From Whitmania pigra (lineage: Eukaryota > Annelida > Clitellata > Hirudinida > Haemopidae), in assembly GCA_021613335.1 (NCBI GenBank), contig JAJTWR010000305.1, positions 933,501 to 997,500 of the forward strand: a stretch of 64,000 nucleotides of DNA. The letters are read 5' to 3'. How positions within the stretch are numbered: the first letter of the stretch is position 1; each line of letters opens with the position of its first letter. Below, piece by piece: positions 12,393-25,534 of this stretch. A program made the position numbers and the translations under genes. Under the pieces are notes generated by a model. That model saw only the letters and a program-made list of their open reading frames with translations, did not search any database and was not told where the DNA came from.

Positions 12393-15300
12393 ATGGCGAC
12401 GAAGAACAAACTCTACGTGATTAAAAGAGGTTATTTCTTTCAATGTATTCTGATGCTTTGAATGATTGCATTTCAGCATGAACAAGACATGGAAAAACGA
12501 TTTGAGAGAAATATTTTTGACTTCTATCGCTTCGATAGAGACAAATATTTATTGGATTCATGTTAATTTATTTCCTGTTTGACTACTTAATGGTATGATT
12601 CACAGACGGCAACCACGAAGATGTGCATTTCGACAAAATAGTGAAGAGGATCGAGAAGTTATGTTACAATTTGAATCTGGATTTCATCGATCCTGTGAGT
12701 GTTAATATTTTAAACTTCTGATTTTTCACATTGAAAAGTTACAAGGATATTAAGAATTACAAAACTTTAAAGCAATTGTGATGATAATGTGTGAATAATT
12801 TTTACATAATTGATACAGGTTGAGATTGCTATGAAGGTGATCAAAGGTTTGTACCCAGGTGTGAAAACAATGGAGTTGGACAATTTTGCTGCAGAGATAT
12901 GTGCCTCTCTGGCTGTAAAACATCCTGATTATGAAACCCTCGCTGCAAGAATCGCCGTCTCGAATCTTCATAAAGGAACGAAACCACATTTTTCTGGTGA
13001 TCCATTTTTTTTTATTCAAATGTCAACTTAAGCATCTGCACATTAAAATCTCTGCTTTACGTTATGCAAATGTCAGGTCAAATTCTGTTTATTTAAAAAT
13101 ATTTTAATAACAACAGATGTCATCAGTGACTTGTACCACTGCATTGACCCCAAGAAGGGAACTGCTTCCCCTATGGTCTCCCCCGAAACGTACCGAGTGG
13201 TCCTCAGCAACTCCGACGTGTTGAACGGTGCCATTGTGTCCGAGAGGGACTTTGAATATTCTTACTTTGGATTCAAGGTGATGTTCACTGCAATATCAAG
13301 GATGATATTTAATATTTAATGATTAATGTAATAATAATAATAATAATGTATAAATAAAATATTTAAGGAGGATATTTGTTTAATTTTGGTTTTATTTGGT
13401 GGTATTATTTGTTGTTTTGACTGTTGAATGTTGTTTGTTATTATTTGTTTGACGTATTTAATGTCGGTTGTGTTATTAATTTGAATTTTAATAGCTTTTG
13501 TTCCTGGTTATTTACTGTTATTGCCATTACATGTAAGAAATCCCACTCACTATAAATAAACCATACATTTGTACATTTAAGATTTTAAAATCATTTAAAT
13601 CATCAAGATTTATTATTCATATTCCTTGAAGAATATTGTGCAGCCTAATTTATTTCCAATAAATTAATAACGAATAAATACCTCATAATTAAAAATTTAT
13701 TAATACCTTAATAAACACCAAAATTATAAATTTAATAAAATTACTAAAAAAAACTGATATGTAAAATTTCTTTAAAATGAAATCCCACAGACCCTCGAAA
13801 GGTCGTACTTGTTAAAAATAAACAACAAACCAGTGGAAAGACCCCAGCATCTCATCATGAGGGTGGCAGTGGGAATACACGGTTCGGACGTGGAGGCTGC
13901 CATAGAGGTGTGTTACGATAGCTTGGTTCTTCGGGCTAGGTTTATTTATTTATTTATTTATTTATTTGATTAAAGTCCGTTGTATAACTAGGATGGTTTG
14001 GACTCTAAGGAGCTAAGGTTATTTATTTATTTATTTATTTGATTAAAGTCCGTTGCATAACTAGGAGGAGTTGGACTAAGGGGCTAAGGTTATTTATTTA
14101 TTTATTTGATTATTTGATTATCCAGTCCGTTGCATGACTGAGATGATTTGGACTCTAAGGGGCTAAGGTTTTAGAGTTGGTTATTAAATGTTTGTTTTGT
14201 CTTGGATGATGGAAAACACTTCCAACAACAACAATGACAATGACAGCTGCTTTGATGATGAAGACAACTTTAAATTATCAATTAATTTTCATGAAACTTA
14301 TCAAATCTATTCCCCGTTTATTGAAGACGTACAACCTCATGTCCAACAAGTGGTTCACCCATGCCACCCCTACCCTCTTCAACGCCGGTACCAATCATTC
14401 CCAGCTATCCAGGTGACGACGATCATCCAAAATTCCAGGTAAATGTTAAAATGGAACCGAATTCTCATTACAACTTTCACTTCCAGTTGCTTCCTGTTGT
14501 CTATGAAAGAGGACAGTATTGTTGGAATCTACGAAACCCTTAAGCAGTGTGCACTCATCTCGAAAGGTGCCGGGGGCATCGGGCTGGCCATCCACTGCAT
14601 CAGGGCTTCCGGGGCCTATATAGCCGGGGTATGTTGTTTTACTGATATTGTTAAAACTGTTGAGCTGAGATTTATTATTCATAATTTTTGTCTGTTATGT
14701 TATTAAGTTAAATTTGCACATAAATTATTGTAACAACCATTATTTTTGTTCTGTCTTTCTTCTATGTCATTTTAAAAAAGTAATATTTACTATTATTATC
14801 TATAATTTCCATCTATTAAACATGATGTGTTTTTATTACATCAACAATTTAATTGTGCACAAATTAATTCCATTAATCGTTAGTTACGCTTTAACTCACA
14901 TTAATTAACATAATTTATGATAAACAGACGAACGGAGAATCCAACGGGCTCCTCCCAATGCTGAGAGTTTTCAACAACGCTGTCCAACACGTGGGCCAGG
15001 GTGGAAATAAGGTTCAATTATTTTTCATTTTTTAAATTAGAGGTAAAATATTTGTTGTAATTTAGTAATAAAAGCTAATATTTATAATAATTATTCAATA
15101 CATTTACTTTGCTCTTAATCGGTGATGATTGTTAGCGTTTTGACCCGATGACGCAATAATATTAATATTTGTGTCATTTCACGAGACGTAATTTATAATT
15201 ACGCAATATAATATCTGAGCTTATAACGACATTTATAATTTCTAAAACACATAATTTCATCCTCACAGAGACCTGGTGCCTTCTCAATGTACCTTGAACC

Positions 15301-18300
15301 GTGGCACGCGGACGTCTTTGATTTCTTGAACTGCCGCAAGAACAACGGGTCGGAAGAGAATAGAGCCAGGGACCTCTTCTTTGCCCTGTGGGTCCCTGAT
15401 CTCTTCATGGAGAGGGTCGAGGGGGACAAGGATTGGACCCTCATGTGCCCCAACCAATGCCCCGGGCTTTACCAGGTTTGGGGCAATGAATTCAAGGAAT
15501 TGTATGAAAGGTTTGTCTTACTCTAAATGTGCTTCAAAAGCCAAGTTTGCTTCAACTGGGTTTTAAATCCCATCTTTGTCTGATCGATGATTGACAAGTC
15601 GGTCATTTGAACAAACATTGCCGAGTGGTTGAAAAACCAATCGATGATTGACAAGTCGGTCGTTCGAACATTCCGAGTGGTTGAAAAACCAATCAATGAT
15701 TGACAAGTCAGTCATTCGAACAAACATTGCTGAGTGGTTGAAAAACTAATCAATGATTGACAAGTCAGTTGTTGTGACCAGGTATGAGCAGGAAGGAAGG
15801 GGTAAAAGGATAATCAGGGCACGGAAGTTGTGGCACGAGATTATTACCTCCCAGATCGAGACCGGTGTGCCCTACATGGTCTACAAGGATGCCTGCAACA
15901 GAAAGTCCAACCAGCAGAATCTTGGGACCATCGTGTCGAGCAATCTTTGCACAGAGATCGTCCAGTACTCGGACAAAGACGAGGTGAGTCGAACTTGACA
16001 AATGGGGTTAAATTTCTCTAAAAACTTCTGAAGACTCAAGTTTAAGTTTAAAACTTAAAAAGAAAAAAAAACATAGGATATGATTAAAATGTTAATCTGT
16101 CTTTAAATAAAATAAATATAATATGTAATATAAATATAAAATATTTCTCTTACGTTACTATAGGTGGCAGTCTGCAACTTGGCTTCTCTGGCTTTGAGTC
16201 GTTTCGTCAAAGAGGACAAAACATTCGACTTCACTAAACTCATCGAGGTTGTCGGTGTTGTCGTCAGAAACCTCAACAAGATCATCGACATCAACGACTA
16301 CCCTGTTCCCGAGGTGGGTGGAGTCGTGAATAATTTAGCAGATGATATGGTGAATGGTGATTGATGGCTTAACGATTTGATGAATGTAGATTTCGTGGAC
16401 GTAATTATAATAATCACGGAAATATTGTAAGCATTTTGTTTTAATATTTAAATAGGCATGTCGTAGCAACCTGAGGCATCGACCAATAGGAATTGGAGTG
16501 CAGGGCTTGGCTGATGTTTTCTTGCTCATGAGGTTGTTGATTATGTACTGGATGTGTACATGACAGATGTTATTAGTTATAAAAATCATAATATTTTACC
16601 TGACCTGCGTTTTAAAATTTTCATATTAATATTGTCGTTAGCGTAGTTTTTCATTTTATTTTTGCCAGACATCCGTTTGACAGTGAGAGAGCTCGTGCCT
16701 TGAACAGGGACATCTTCGAAACCATCTACTTTGGCGCCCTCAAGGCCAGCTGTCGGTTGGCCGAAGAACTTGGACCCTACGAGACCTACGAGGGATCGCC
16801 AGTCAGCAGAGGGGTAAAACATTTGTGTGCCTGCATTTCATTCATTTAAATAGTAATTCCTATTTAAATTTATTCGTTAATTCACTCATTCCCATTTAAT
16901 ATAGCCTAGTAATGATAATAATAATATTAATAATTACAAATTATATTAATAATAATAATTGTTTAAATAAATTACTTCAAACATTAATAAATTATGTTTT
17001 TTTTCCATTAAATCAGATATATTATATTCCTCTGTTAATCTTCCATCTCCATTTACCAGATTCTGCAGCCAGACATGTGGGGTGTGACACCCTCAAATCG
17101 CCACGATTGGTCTGAACTCCGGGCGCAGATCAAGAGGTAGATTAAAATGTTTGACTGACATTTGACAGCTCAAGCAGATGATTTCTTAGACGTCCAATCA
17201 GATTTTTGGACCTTTATAGATTTATCAACATTAACGCTGATTTCGTTTAGTAATAATAACAATAATAAGTAATAGTTAATTTATAGAACATCATGTGCAT
17301 ATCACCAGAGGCACTTAATAACATAACATTTAAACAACCATTTCTTTACAACTAGTAATCATAGGTAGTAGTTTGATGACTGGAGAAGATTTCAGCATTA
17401 AAAATAAGAAAAATAGAATTTAATTAAACGTAAATAATTTCAAGACACGGAGTGAGAAACAGTCTCCTCGTGGCTCCCATGCCGACGGCTTCGACTGCTC
17501 AAATTTTGGGGAACTGTGAGTGTTTCGAACCTTACACGAGCAACATCTTTACCAGGAATGTGATTGGGGGAAGTCATCAGGTGATCGGCCTTGGTTTACC
17601 TGTTGAATAATATGTTATCTGATTAATAGCAGATTAACTAATTAAATTAATAGTAGTAATTAATAAGTAATTAATGGTGGATTAACTAAGTGTATTATAG
17701 TTGTATGATCTGTTATGTCTGATCGGTTCATTTTAAGGTTTCTAAAATCTTAATATTACATGAGACTCCAAGAGATATTACTAATTAATATCAATGGTGA
17801 TGATGATGATGATGTTACCATATTTAGTGGTGGTGAAGATGGTGATCATCATGGCGATGTGTTCCAATTCCAGGTCGTCAACCATCACCTACTCAAGGAC
17901 CTGACCCATCTTGGCCTCTGGAATGACAACATGAAGATGAGGATAATGGCCAACAATGGCTCTGTACAGGTTTGAACACTTATTATGGTGATGATGATTA
18001 TAATGATGATAATAATAGTAATAATAACATTACAATGACAAATACTGCTAAGGATTAGTAATCAATGTCATCATGGTAATAATGAAGCATAGAGTACCTG
18101 AATGCACCCTAATACGTTATTCCTCAGTTGAACTCCTTCCACTCGTTTCAGAACATCAACGAAATCCCAGACAACATCAAGGCCCTGTACAAGACCGTCT
18201 GGGAGATCCCACAGAAGACCATCATAGACATGGCAGCAGACAGGGGGCCCTACATAGACCAAAGTCAGTCCCTTAACATCCACATAGCCGAACCCAACTA

Positions 18301-18725
18301 TGCAAAGTTGACGAGCATGCATTTCTATGGCTGGAAAAAGGTAAGTTGGAAAATGTGCTGATTAGTTAGTTGAATATTAATGAGGTTTGTATTTTGTTTG
18401 TAGTGACTAATAACATAAAGTAAATAATTACTGCAAATTGATTATTAATATTAAATTTAATATAACAATTGCGTAATTGCAATGAGAATAATTATTCATT
18501 CAAATTGGACTGTAGTTCAGAATCATGATAATCCTTTGGCAGGGTTTGAAGACGGGCATGTACTACCTGCGGACGAGGCCGGCTGCCGACCCGATAAAGT
18601 TCACAGTGGACACTCAAAGTCTCGACAGGGCAGCAACATTGGGGTCCAACACCATGCCGACCGACACGGACAGACTTACTTGCTCGAGGTTGAACAAATC
18701 CGCATGCATGATGTGCGACGGATGA
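12393..18725 (+). CDS. RRM1: Ribonucleoside-diphosphate reductase large subunit (R1, class Ia)
   Basis: Reduces ribonucleoside diphosphates to deoxy forms with the R2 subunit in the cytosol. Eighteen exons: 12393-12429, 12606-12694, 12819-12996, 13117-13277, 13791-13907, 14327-14412, 14487-14628, 14928-15011, 15269-15510, 15782-15983, 16164-16313, 16456-16532, 16669-16813, 17060-17136, 17445-17580, 17874-17969, 18152-18340, 18543-18725. Total 2391 nt, 796 aa (human 792). The N-terminal ATP cone starts [19 protein letters not shown]. The catalytic cysteines are visible: [15 protein letters not shown] (thiyl radical Cys plus Glu) and AVCNLASL. The C-terminal redox pair is CMMC, then DG and stop. 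The motif that is GNNE in human and GYNE in yeast reads GNCE here. Introns hold a minisatellite (15583-15775) and tandem LINE tails (13938-14175). Start chosen by alignment to the family. Confidence 0.96.
13938..14175 (-). repeat. Three tandem copies of a LINE 3' tail
   Basis: Within the RRM1 intron 13908-14326, a unit of about 75 bases made of an (attt)n run, then gattaaagtccgttg, ataactagga, ttggact and ctaagg(a/g)gctaaggtt, occurs three times in a row. Its reverse complement equals the tail of the LINE fragment at about 11780-11865 (tccaaatcatctc, gcaacggact, taaataaata). So only 3' ends are present, in antisense orientation to the host gene. Confidence 0.7.
15583..15775 (+). repeat. Minisatellite in an RRM1 intron, about 57-60 base unit, 3+ copies
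   Basis: The unit starts with gatgattgacaagtc and ends with gagtggttgaaaaac. Three full copies and a partial fourth are visible with a few substitutions, and one copy has a short internal deletion (the acaaacattg stretch is shortened). The last copy runs right up to the acceptor of the exon at 15782. Confidence 0.85.
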
Positions 18726-19452
18726 AACCTTTTGAGCAGTCGAGCCTTCGTCTTAAACATTTTTTTGAATTTGTCGAACAAAGTTGTAAAGATCAGATGC
18801 TCATTACGTCGATTGTTCAAAGCGGTGAATGTATTTTAGTCTAATTATAGTCATTGTGGCCCAAAAACTGATCAATGCTCTTGTTAAGGTTTACAGTCTG
18901 TGATATTTCATTTGTCTGGTTCTTTTTACGGATCTGATGACCATAAATTATATTTATATGAATATATATATATACTAGGTCTGAAAATGTTTTTGTATCG
19001 TGTTTCATCCATTGATGCATCATTTCAAGTGCTTTTGCATTTTTCAATCGAGGTCAGTCTATTGACCAATCATCGTAGATAAAAAAATGTTCAAACTGGG
19101 TCAATTTAGTTTCTTGATAAACGAGCGGTGAGCAAACAAGCACCGAGTAATCTTTATTTCAACCACGTTAAGGCCTTCGTAACTTGTTAAACCATGGCAA
19201 GGGCATGGTTGTGAATTTGGTTCAATCAAGTTCATCTTGCAAGTTTTTGGTTCTCGTTGTGAGGACTTCAGTCTGGAAATGATTTAAAATAATTTTCATA
19301 TTGATAATAGATAGATGGATAGACAATAGATATTAAAATATTCTTCATGTCGATTTTAAATGCAGTAGGCAATGATGCCATCGGCGATAATGTTCAGATA
19401 CGATGGATAAACTTGTGTAAGTACTGGGTAAGGAGACACCTATTTAATCCAA
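18726..19452. other. Convergent 3' intergenic region RRM1 / NADSYN1
   Basis: The two genes end facing each other. The plus-strand TTTATT at 19153-19158 is an AATAAA on the minus strand about 300 bases past the NADSYN1 stop and could be its polyadenylation signal. I see no other gene or named repeat here. Confidence 0.4.
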
Positions 19453-21898
19453 TTAATTAGTTCCTACCTGTTTGTCGATGAAGCGGAACTGCCAGGGCCA
19501 ATTGACGTTGTAAAGAAACTGCCTGTGGTCAAACCTGTTGTCGTCGGGACTGTACAACTCTGCATGGTAGGAAGGTGTCAATACTGTCATTTTGTGGCGA
19601 TTGATGGCATAGTGCCTGAAGAAGAACTTCACTTTCTCTGCTATCTGGTTGATTTCAATCGAAAGTGAATCAGCTTCAATCGCTCGATCTCGGTTGGTGA
19701 CCCCATTAAAAATGCAAGCCGACACTTTAGCCGCAGCCCGACACCTCCATCATCATCAATGCATTATTAAATAATAACCTTCGCCATTAAATAATTTCAA
19801 CCATTATTAAATTACAATAATTCCAAATACAAGATAACCATCATCATCATCATCATCTTAAACCTCCATTCAATCAAGCACACTGAACGCATCATCACAT
19901 CAACAAGCATTAACAATAACTCCATTGCATCCTCTTCGTCATAGCAACCAGAGCACAACGACTATCATTCGTCCATCAACCTCTGCAGGCGTGTGCTTGT
20001 CTTTCCAATGCGAGAGGAGTTTCATGTACATGCTGTAAGGTCCACAGCGTTTCTCGGCTCTCAGCCTACCATAGAGAGACAGGTCATCGTAGGTCATGCC
20101 CATGTCAACCTTACGGGGAAGCGATCATTATGTTAGATTTTGAGAATAACTGATTATAATAAAATTACATTATGTAATCATAATTAATTACATGTAATAA
20201 AAATGTAATATACTATCATAATTGTGATTATATGGTGATAATGTAGTGCAATCATTTTTAAGATCAAAGAATAAATGGTGACGATACTAATTTTGATACC
20301 TCGTCCAATTGGGCAATCTTGCCATCGGCCAGTGGCTCAAGCTCTGCTGTGGGTGGAGCTGAATATATTCTAAATTTGCAGAGAAAGCAAAATTAAAGGC
20401 AAGAGTCATTTATTAAAACAACAATAAATATAACAGCATAAATGAATTAAATATATACATAATTATGAATCCAGACAACATTAGGCGCTTTGCAACAATG
20501 CAAGTTGAATATATATGATATATACATAGAAATCTAATCAGCATAAGACCGCCTACTCCTTCAGTGATTGGAGGTTGAACTTGTCAATGCAATAGAGGAT
20601 GAATTTCTTAAGGTCCTGCTTGTTGATTCCACCAATCGGGTTCAGGTCAGCACTCGAGCAGTCGTACTTTGTCATGTAGCCTCTCAGACTGCATAAATTA
20701 TGATGACGTCCATTAATATTAACGTGCAGATAGATTATTCATTACATGACAATGTGTTGTCACTCTGACCAACAACAAATTTATGAAAGTGATGCAAAGT
20801 TACAGTAGAATAAAATCCAGACAAAGTAATGCATATGCAGAAGATCGTCAGCATGCAATCACAAATGAACGGCCTGCCGTCAAGTAATCAATCACGTCCG
20901 CGAACTCCACCTCTCGTCGACGTTGGCTGATCCCAGCACCAACAGTCCTCCAGGTCTGCCCCTTGCCCAGAGAGTCAACTGTGCAAACAGATAGGACAGA
21001 ACCATCCTCAGACGAGCCTGCGAATTAAGACATGACTTTCATCATCAATCCTTGTTGCTGTGGCTGATGACTGCAACAGCATCATTTCAATCATTTTGTC
21101 ATCATTTTACATGAGTTTATTGTAATTGTACTTCATTTATATAGCGCCACATGCATCAGAGGAGCTTCTTGAAACCATTTATATAGCGCTCATTCCCAAG
21201 GGCGATAGTGGCAGCGCAGGCCGGGTTTCGAACACGACACATTACGACTGTTGCTATCGTCACCACATGCAGGAACCTATTCGGCCAATCAATGCACTCC
21301 TACATCATTGACTCTTCAACTTGCTCCAAATACATAAACACTTAATCAACAACATTGCAACCTCAAAACATCATCATCATCATCATCACAACCCCAAAAC
21401 ATCATCATCATCATCATCATCATCACAGCCACAACCCTTACAGAACCTGAATGCAGAAGATGAAATTCTACATTTCAGATCACGTGACACATGTGGTCAA
21501 AAGAATTAATGAACACGAGAATCCAACCAAAGAATGTTATAATAATAATGATGATAATAATAATAATAACAATAACAATAAAAATAATAATAATAATAAT
21601 AAATAAATAACGAAACAATCTCATTAACAAGAACCTGAACATTTTGAAGAGCCTGATTTTCTCTGGGCGAACCCCCGTGAACTTTGAACCTCGGGAAGAG
21701 ATTGAAGAGCGAGGTGAAGATGCCGATGGTGGCGGTGACTGCTCCGTCGATGTTTATGGCAAGATGGTGGCTGCGAACAACGTTTGTTGAATGGAATATT
21801 TTTTAATAAATTTAATAATAGTAATAATAATAATAATAATAGTGATAATGATAACAATAATAATAATAATAGTAACAATAATAATAATAATAATAATA

Positions 21899-21934
<36 letters not shown>

Positions 21935-24900
21935 TGATAATAATAATAATGATATAATAATAGCTGATAGTTGTAACCATTATCATCATCATCACAACAA
22001 CCTTCCAATGTCACTGGCAAGCCTCTGTGCCCTGTCCTTGGTCTCCTGGGCACTGTTACTCGACCCCATGTAGCACGTTGTGAGGATGCGACCGCACAAT
22101 TCCTTCGGTTCGGAAGGAGAATAGGACTCGTCGGATACCACGCTCCTGACATCGCTCAGAACTTGCTTGTCTGAGATGATTATGATGATGATGATGATTA
22201 AGGAAGGTTACGATTTGGAAGTGATAAGATTTATGTGTTGAAACTTTTAATAATAGTGATGATAAAATTAAGAATAATAATAATTAGTGATGATGATGAT
22301 GATGATGATGATGATAACAATACTGGCAACAGCTTAACAATAAAAGCGAAAACAACATCATCCCCACATCACCATCAACAAAATCCACTAATGTCCATAC
22401 ATACCTGTTCAGACAAACAAATCTGAACAATCATAATCATAATCACAATCATAACCATAATCATAATCACAATCATAACCACAATCACAACCATAACAAT
22501 AGCCACAACCACAATCATAATCACAATTATAACCACAACCACAATCACAATCACCTCCATTCCTGACGGCCTCGACGACCAGGTGGCACATGGAGGACAC
22601 TATGCACGCAGCACTGGAACTGTCCAGTCCTCCGCTCAGAGGCAGGAAGAATCCGTTGCTCTTGCTCCTCCTTAAGTAGTCCCAGAGCCAGCAGGCGGGG
22701 CCGAGGCTGGTGATTGACAGGTTGATTGGGAATATAGGATTGTGATCACGATGAAATTGCAATTTTTTTATTTGATGATATGAGATGTACAGTACAAATC
22801 TTGTCAAAGGATTCATATTTGAAAATTTTTTTCTCTCATGAATTTCTTAATTCCATAAACCAGAAAACTGTTTTTATTCAACTTAATTCCCAATTGCTGA
22901 ATTTCACATTAGCATTCTTCCAGATAATTTAAAAAATTATTTAAATACTAAATTGAAAAATGTTGCAACAATCATTTTAAACCAGCATTAGGAACATTAC
23001 CTGATCTCCTCCTCGGGGGTGTGGTACTTCCAGTGGACGACCGGGGTCGGGCCGAGGAACGGATCTCCACTCGTGAGGGCAAAATCCACGTGGATGCGAG
23101 GGAACGGTTCACACTTTGAAGACTTCGAGGAGGAGGAAGATCGAGATCATCATCATCATCATTAACATCACCAGAACTACGTTAGTAGTGTTACTAGTAT
23201 CATCGACATTGTTATCACTACCATCCTCATCACATCCCCATCATCTCACCAGTATGCATCGACTTCTCAGGCAGTTCCTGTAAAACCTCACGTCCTCCAG
23301 GTCCACGACAGCTGTCAGTACCTCCTGGTGGAACATACAATGGCGATGATGACGACGACGATGATGATGATGCTGCTCATTAGATGGTTAAGTGATGGAA
23401 AGTTTTTGGTGAGTAAACGAATGATGCAAAATTGCAGTCACAACGTTAACATCACTGGCGATGATTATTGTGCAAGTAAGGCAGCAAGAGTAGTTGTTAG
23501 ACAACAATACTAACGATGACAAAAACAAGTGCAATAAGTAAAATGCTGCTGTTGATGATAATGATGATGATACCAATTGACTGAATCAATCACGCCAACT
23601 CCTCGCTCAGCCTCCTCAATCAAATCAATCAATCAAATCGAACCAATCAGTCGTACCAATCCACCAATCGAATCAAATCAATCACTCATACCGACCCACC
23701 AATCAAATCAAATCAATCACTCGTACCGACCCTGCAATCAAATCAAATCAATCACTCATACCAACCCACCAATCAAATCAAATCATTCACTCACACCAAC
23801 CCATCAACCATATCAAATCAACCATCCGTACCACTTCGTCGATGGAGAACTGCTTCCCCTGGACCAGAATGTCACCATTGCACGCGATGGTCGAACATCC
23901 GTCGTAATAAACCCTTTCTCCGTCGCAACCGAACAGATTCGAGAACATGTAAATGCCTCCTGCCTGTCGAAGAATACGTTAATTCTAGATCACCATTTAA
24001 TTTGTCGAAGTTGCTTTCGAAATGTTTAATTTTAAACTGTTTAATGTTAGAAATAGTTTTTAATTTTTAATTAATTATTTTCAAATAATCCTTCTGGTTT
24101 CAATTCTATTTAAAGTTATCAACATTCCCAGGTGTGATTTGGAATGAATAAATAGAAAAATGATAAAATTAACTGTAGCATAAAAAAAAATAATAAAATA
24201 AAATTGAAAAAAATAAATAAATACGATGCAAATAAAACAAATAGATAAATATAATAAAAATAAAACGTAATAAACATAAAATACACTAAATAAATAAACC
24301 AAATTCATCAAACCACTAAACAACATAATCAGACTCGAGGTTAAAAATAGACGACCTTGAAACGTCACCGACCTTCATGGTTGCCGAGGTGATGAGGTCG
24401 ACTCTGACGTAGGCCTTCCTCAGCTCGTGGTGACTTCCACTGGCATTGGTGAAGATTTCCACTCCGTCGAGTCCCATCTCGATGTGACGACTGGAAGATC
24501 ATCATCATCGTCATCGTCATGTCCATCATCATCAACGTGACCGTCATCATCATCGTCGTCGTCATCAGAACCATCGTCATAATTAATTGCAGCATGTAAT
24601 TTAAAATAATTGTGAAAATTTTTTTACTGCTGACTAATAAATGATGATTGAGATGAATTGTCATGGCAACAGAATAATTAGTTCGTGGTTTTGGCGTTTA
24701 TGTGCTCAGATTCATCATAAAATAAGGTCAAGCATCATCATTACCACCATCACCACTGCAATCATTATCATCATCACATCACTACATCATCATCATCATC
24801 ATCATCAACACATCATCATCATCATCATCATCATCATCACATCCAATCAAAAATCATCAACGAGTAGCTGCAACATTTTGACAGCAATCGTGAACGAACC

Positions 24901-25500
24901 TCGAGGCGTTCCACATTTCCTCGCACACCTCACTGCCAATACAGGTGTCTAGGGTTGCTATGACGGCATCTCCGATGGGAACCGTTTTCTGACGACATAA
25001 CCGATGAGAACGAATTGTAAGATGTTCATTCCAAAAGCAGAACGAAATTGGTAATAATTATTTTATTAGTAAATAATGTTAATCAATTGACTAATTATAA
25101 TTGGTAATTTTGCTAACGATGTTGGTCATAATGACAACAGTGAAGTGTAACAAAGAAGACGATTACAAAGTGATCAACGACGATGACGACACCCAAGAGG
25201 ATGAAAACGACAACAACAACAGCAACGACAACATCAGCAACAACAACAACATCGACAACATCAGCAACAACAACATCAGCAACAACGACATCGACAACAA
25301 TGACAACATCAGCAACAACAACGACACGAACTTGCCCGGTTACTTCCTGAATGATCCTTGGCAGGAAGAACTCCTCCGTCTGCTTCAGCTTCGACCAGGC
25401 CGTGAACCAGCGACTCTCGCGGTAGATCCACCCATCTGCCATCATCAGCTTCGGTCTTATCAGCAGTATTTTCCTAGGGATGATGATGATGGTAATTCTA

Positions 25501-25534
<34 letters not shown>

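Noticed and set aside
15583..15775. CRISPR array
   Set aside because: The ~57-60 base units are repeated whole, without unique spacers, in a eukaryotic intron; it is a minisatellite.
18482..18844. 120-codon plus-strand frame
   Set aside because: It is another frame of the last RRM1 exon and its 3' UTR.
21624..22152. Minus-strand frames rich in Ile/Tyr/Leu repeats
   Set aside because: They read through an AAT microsatellite intron between two true NADSYN1 exons.
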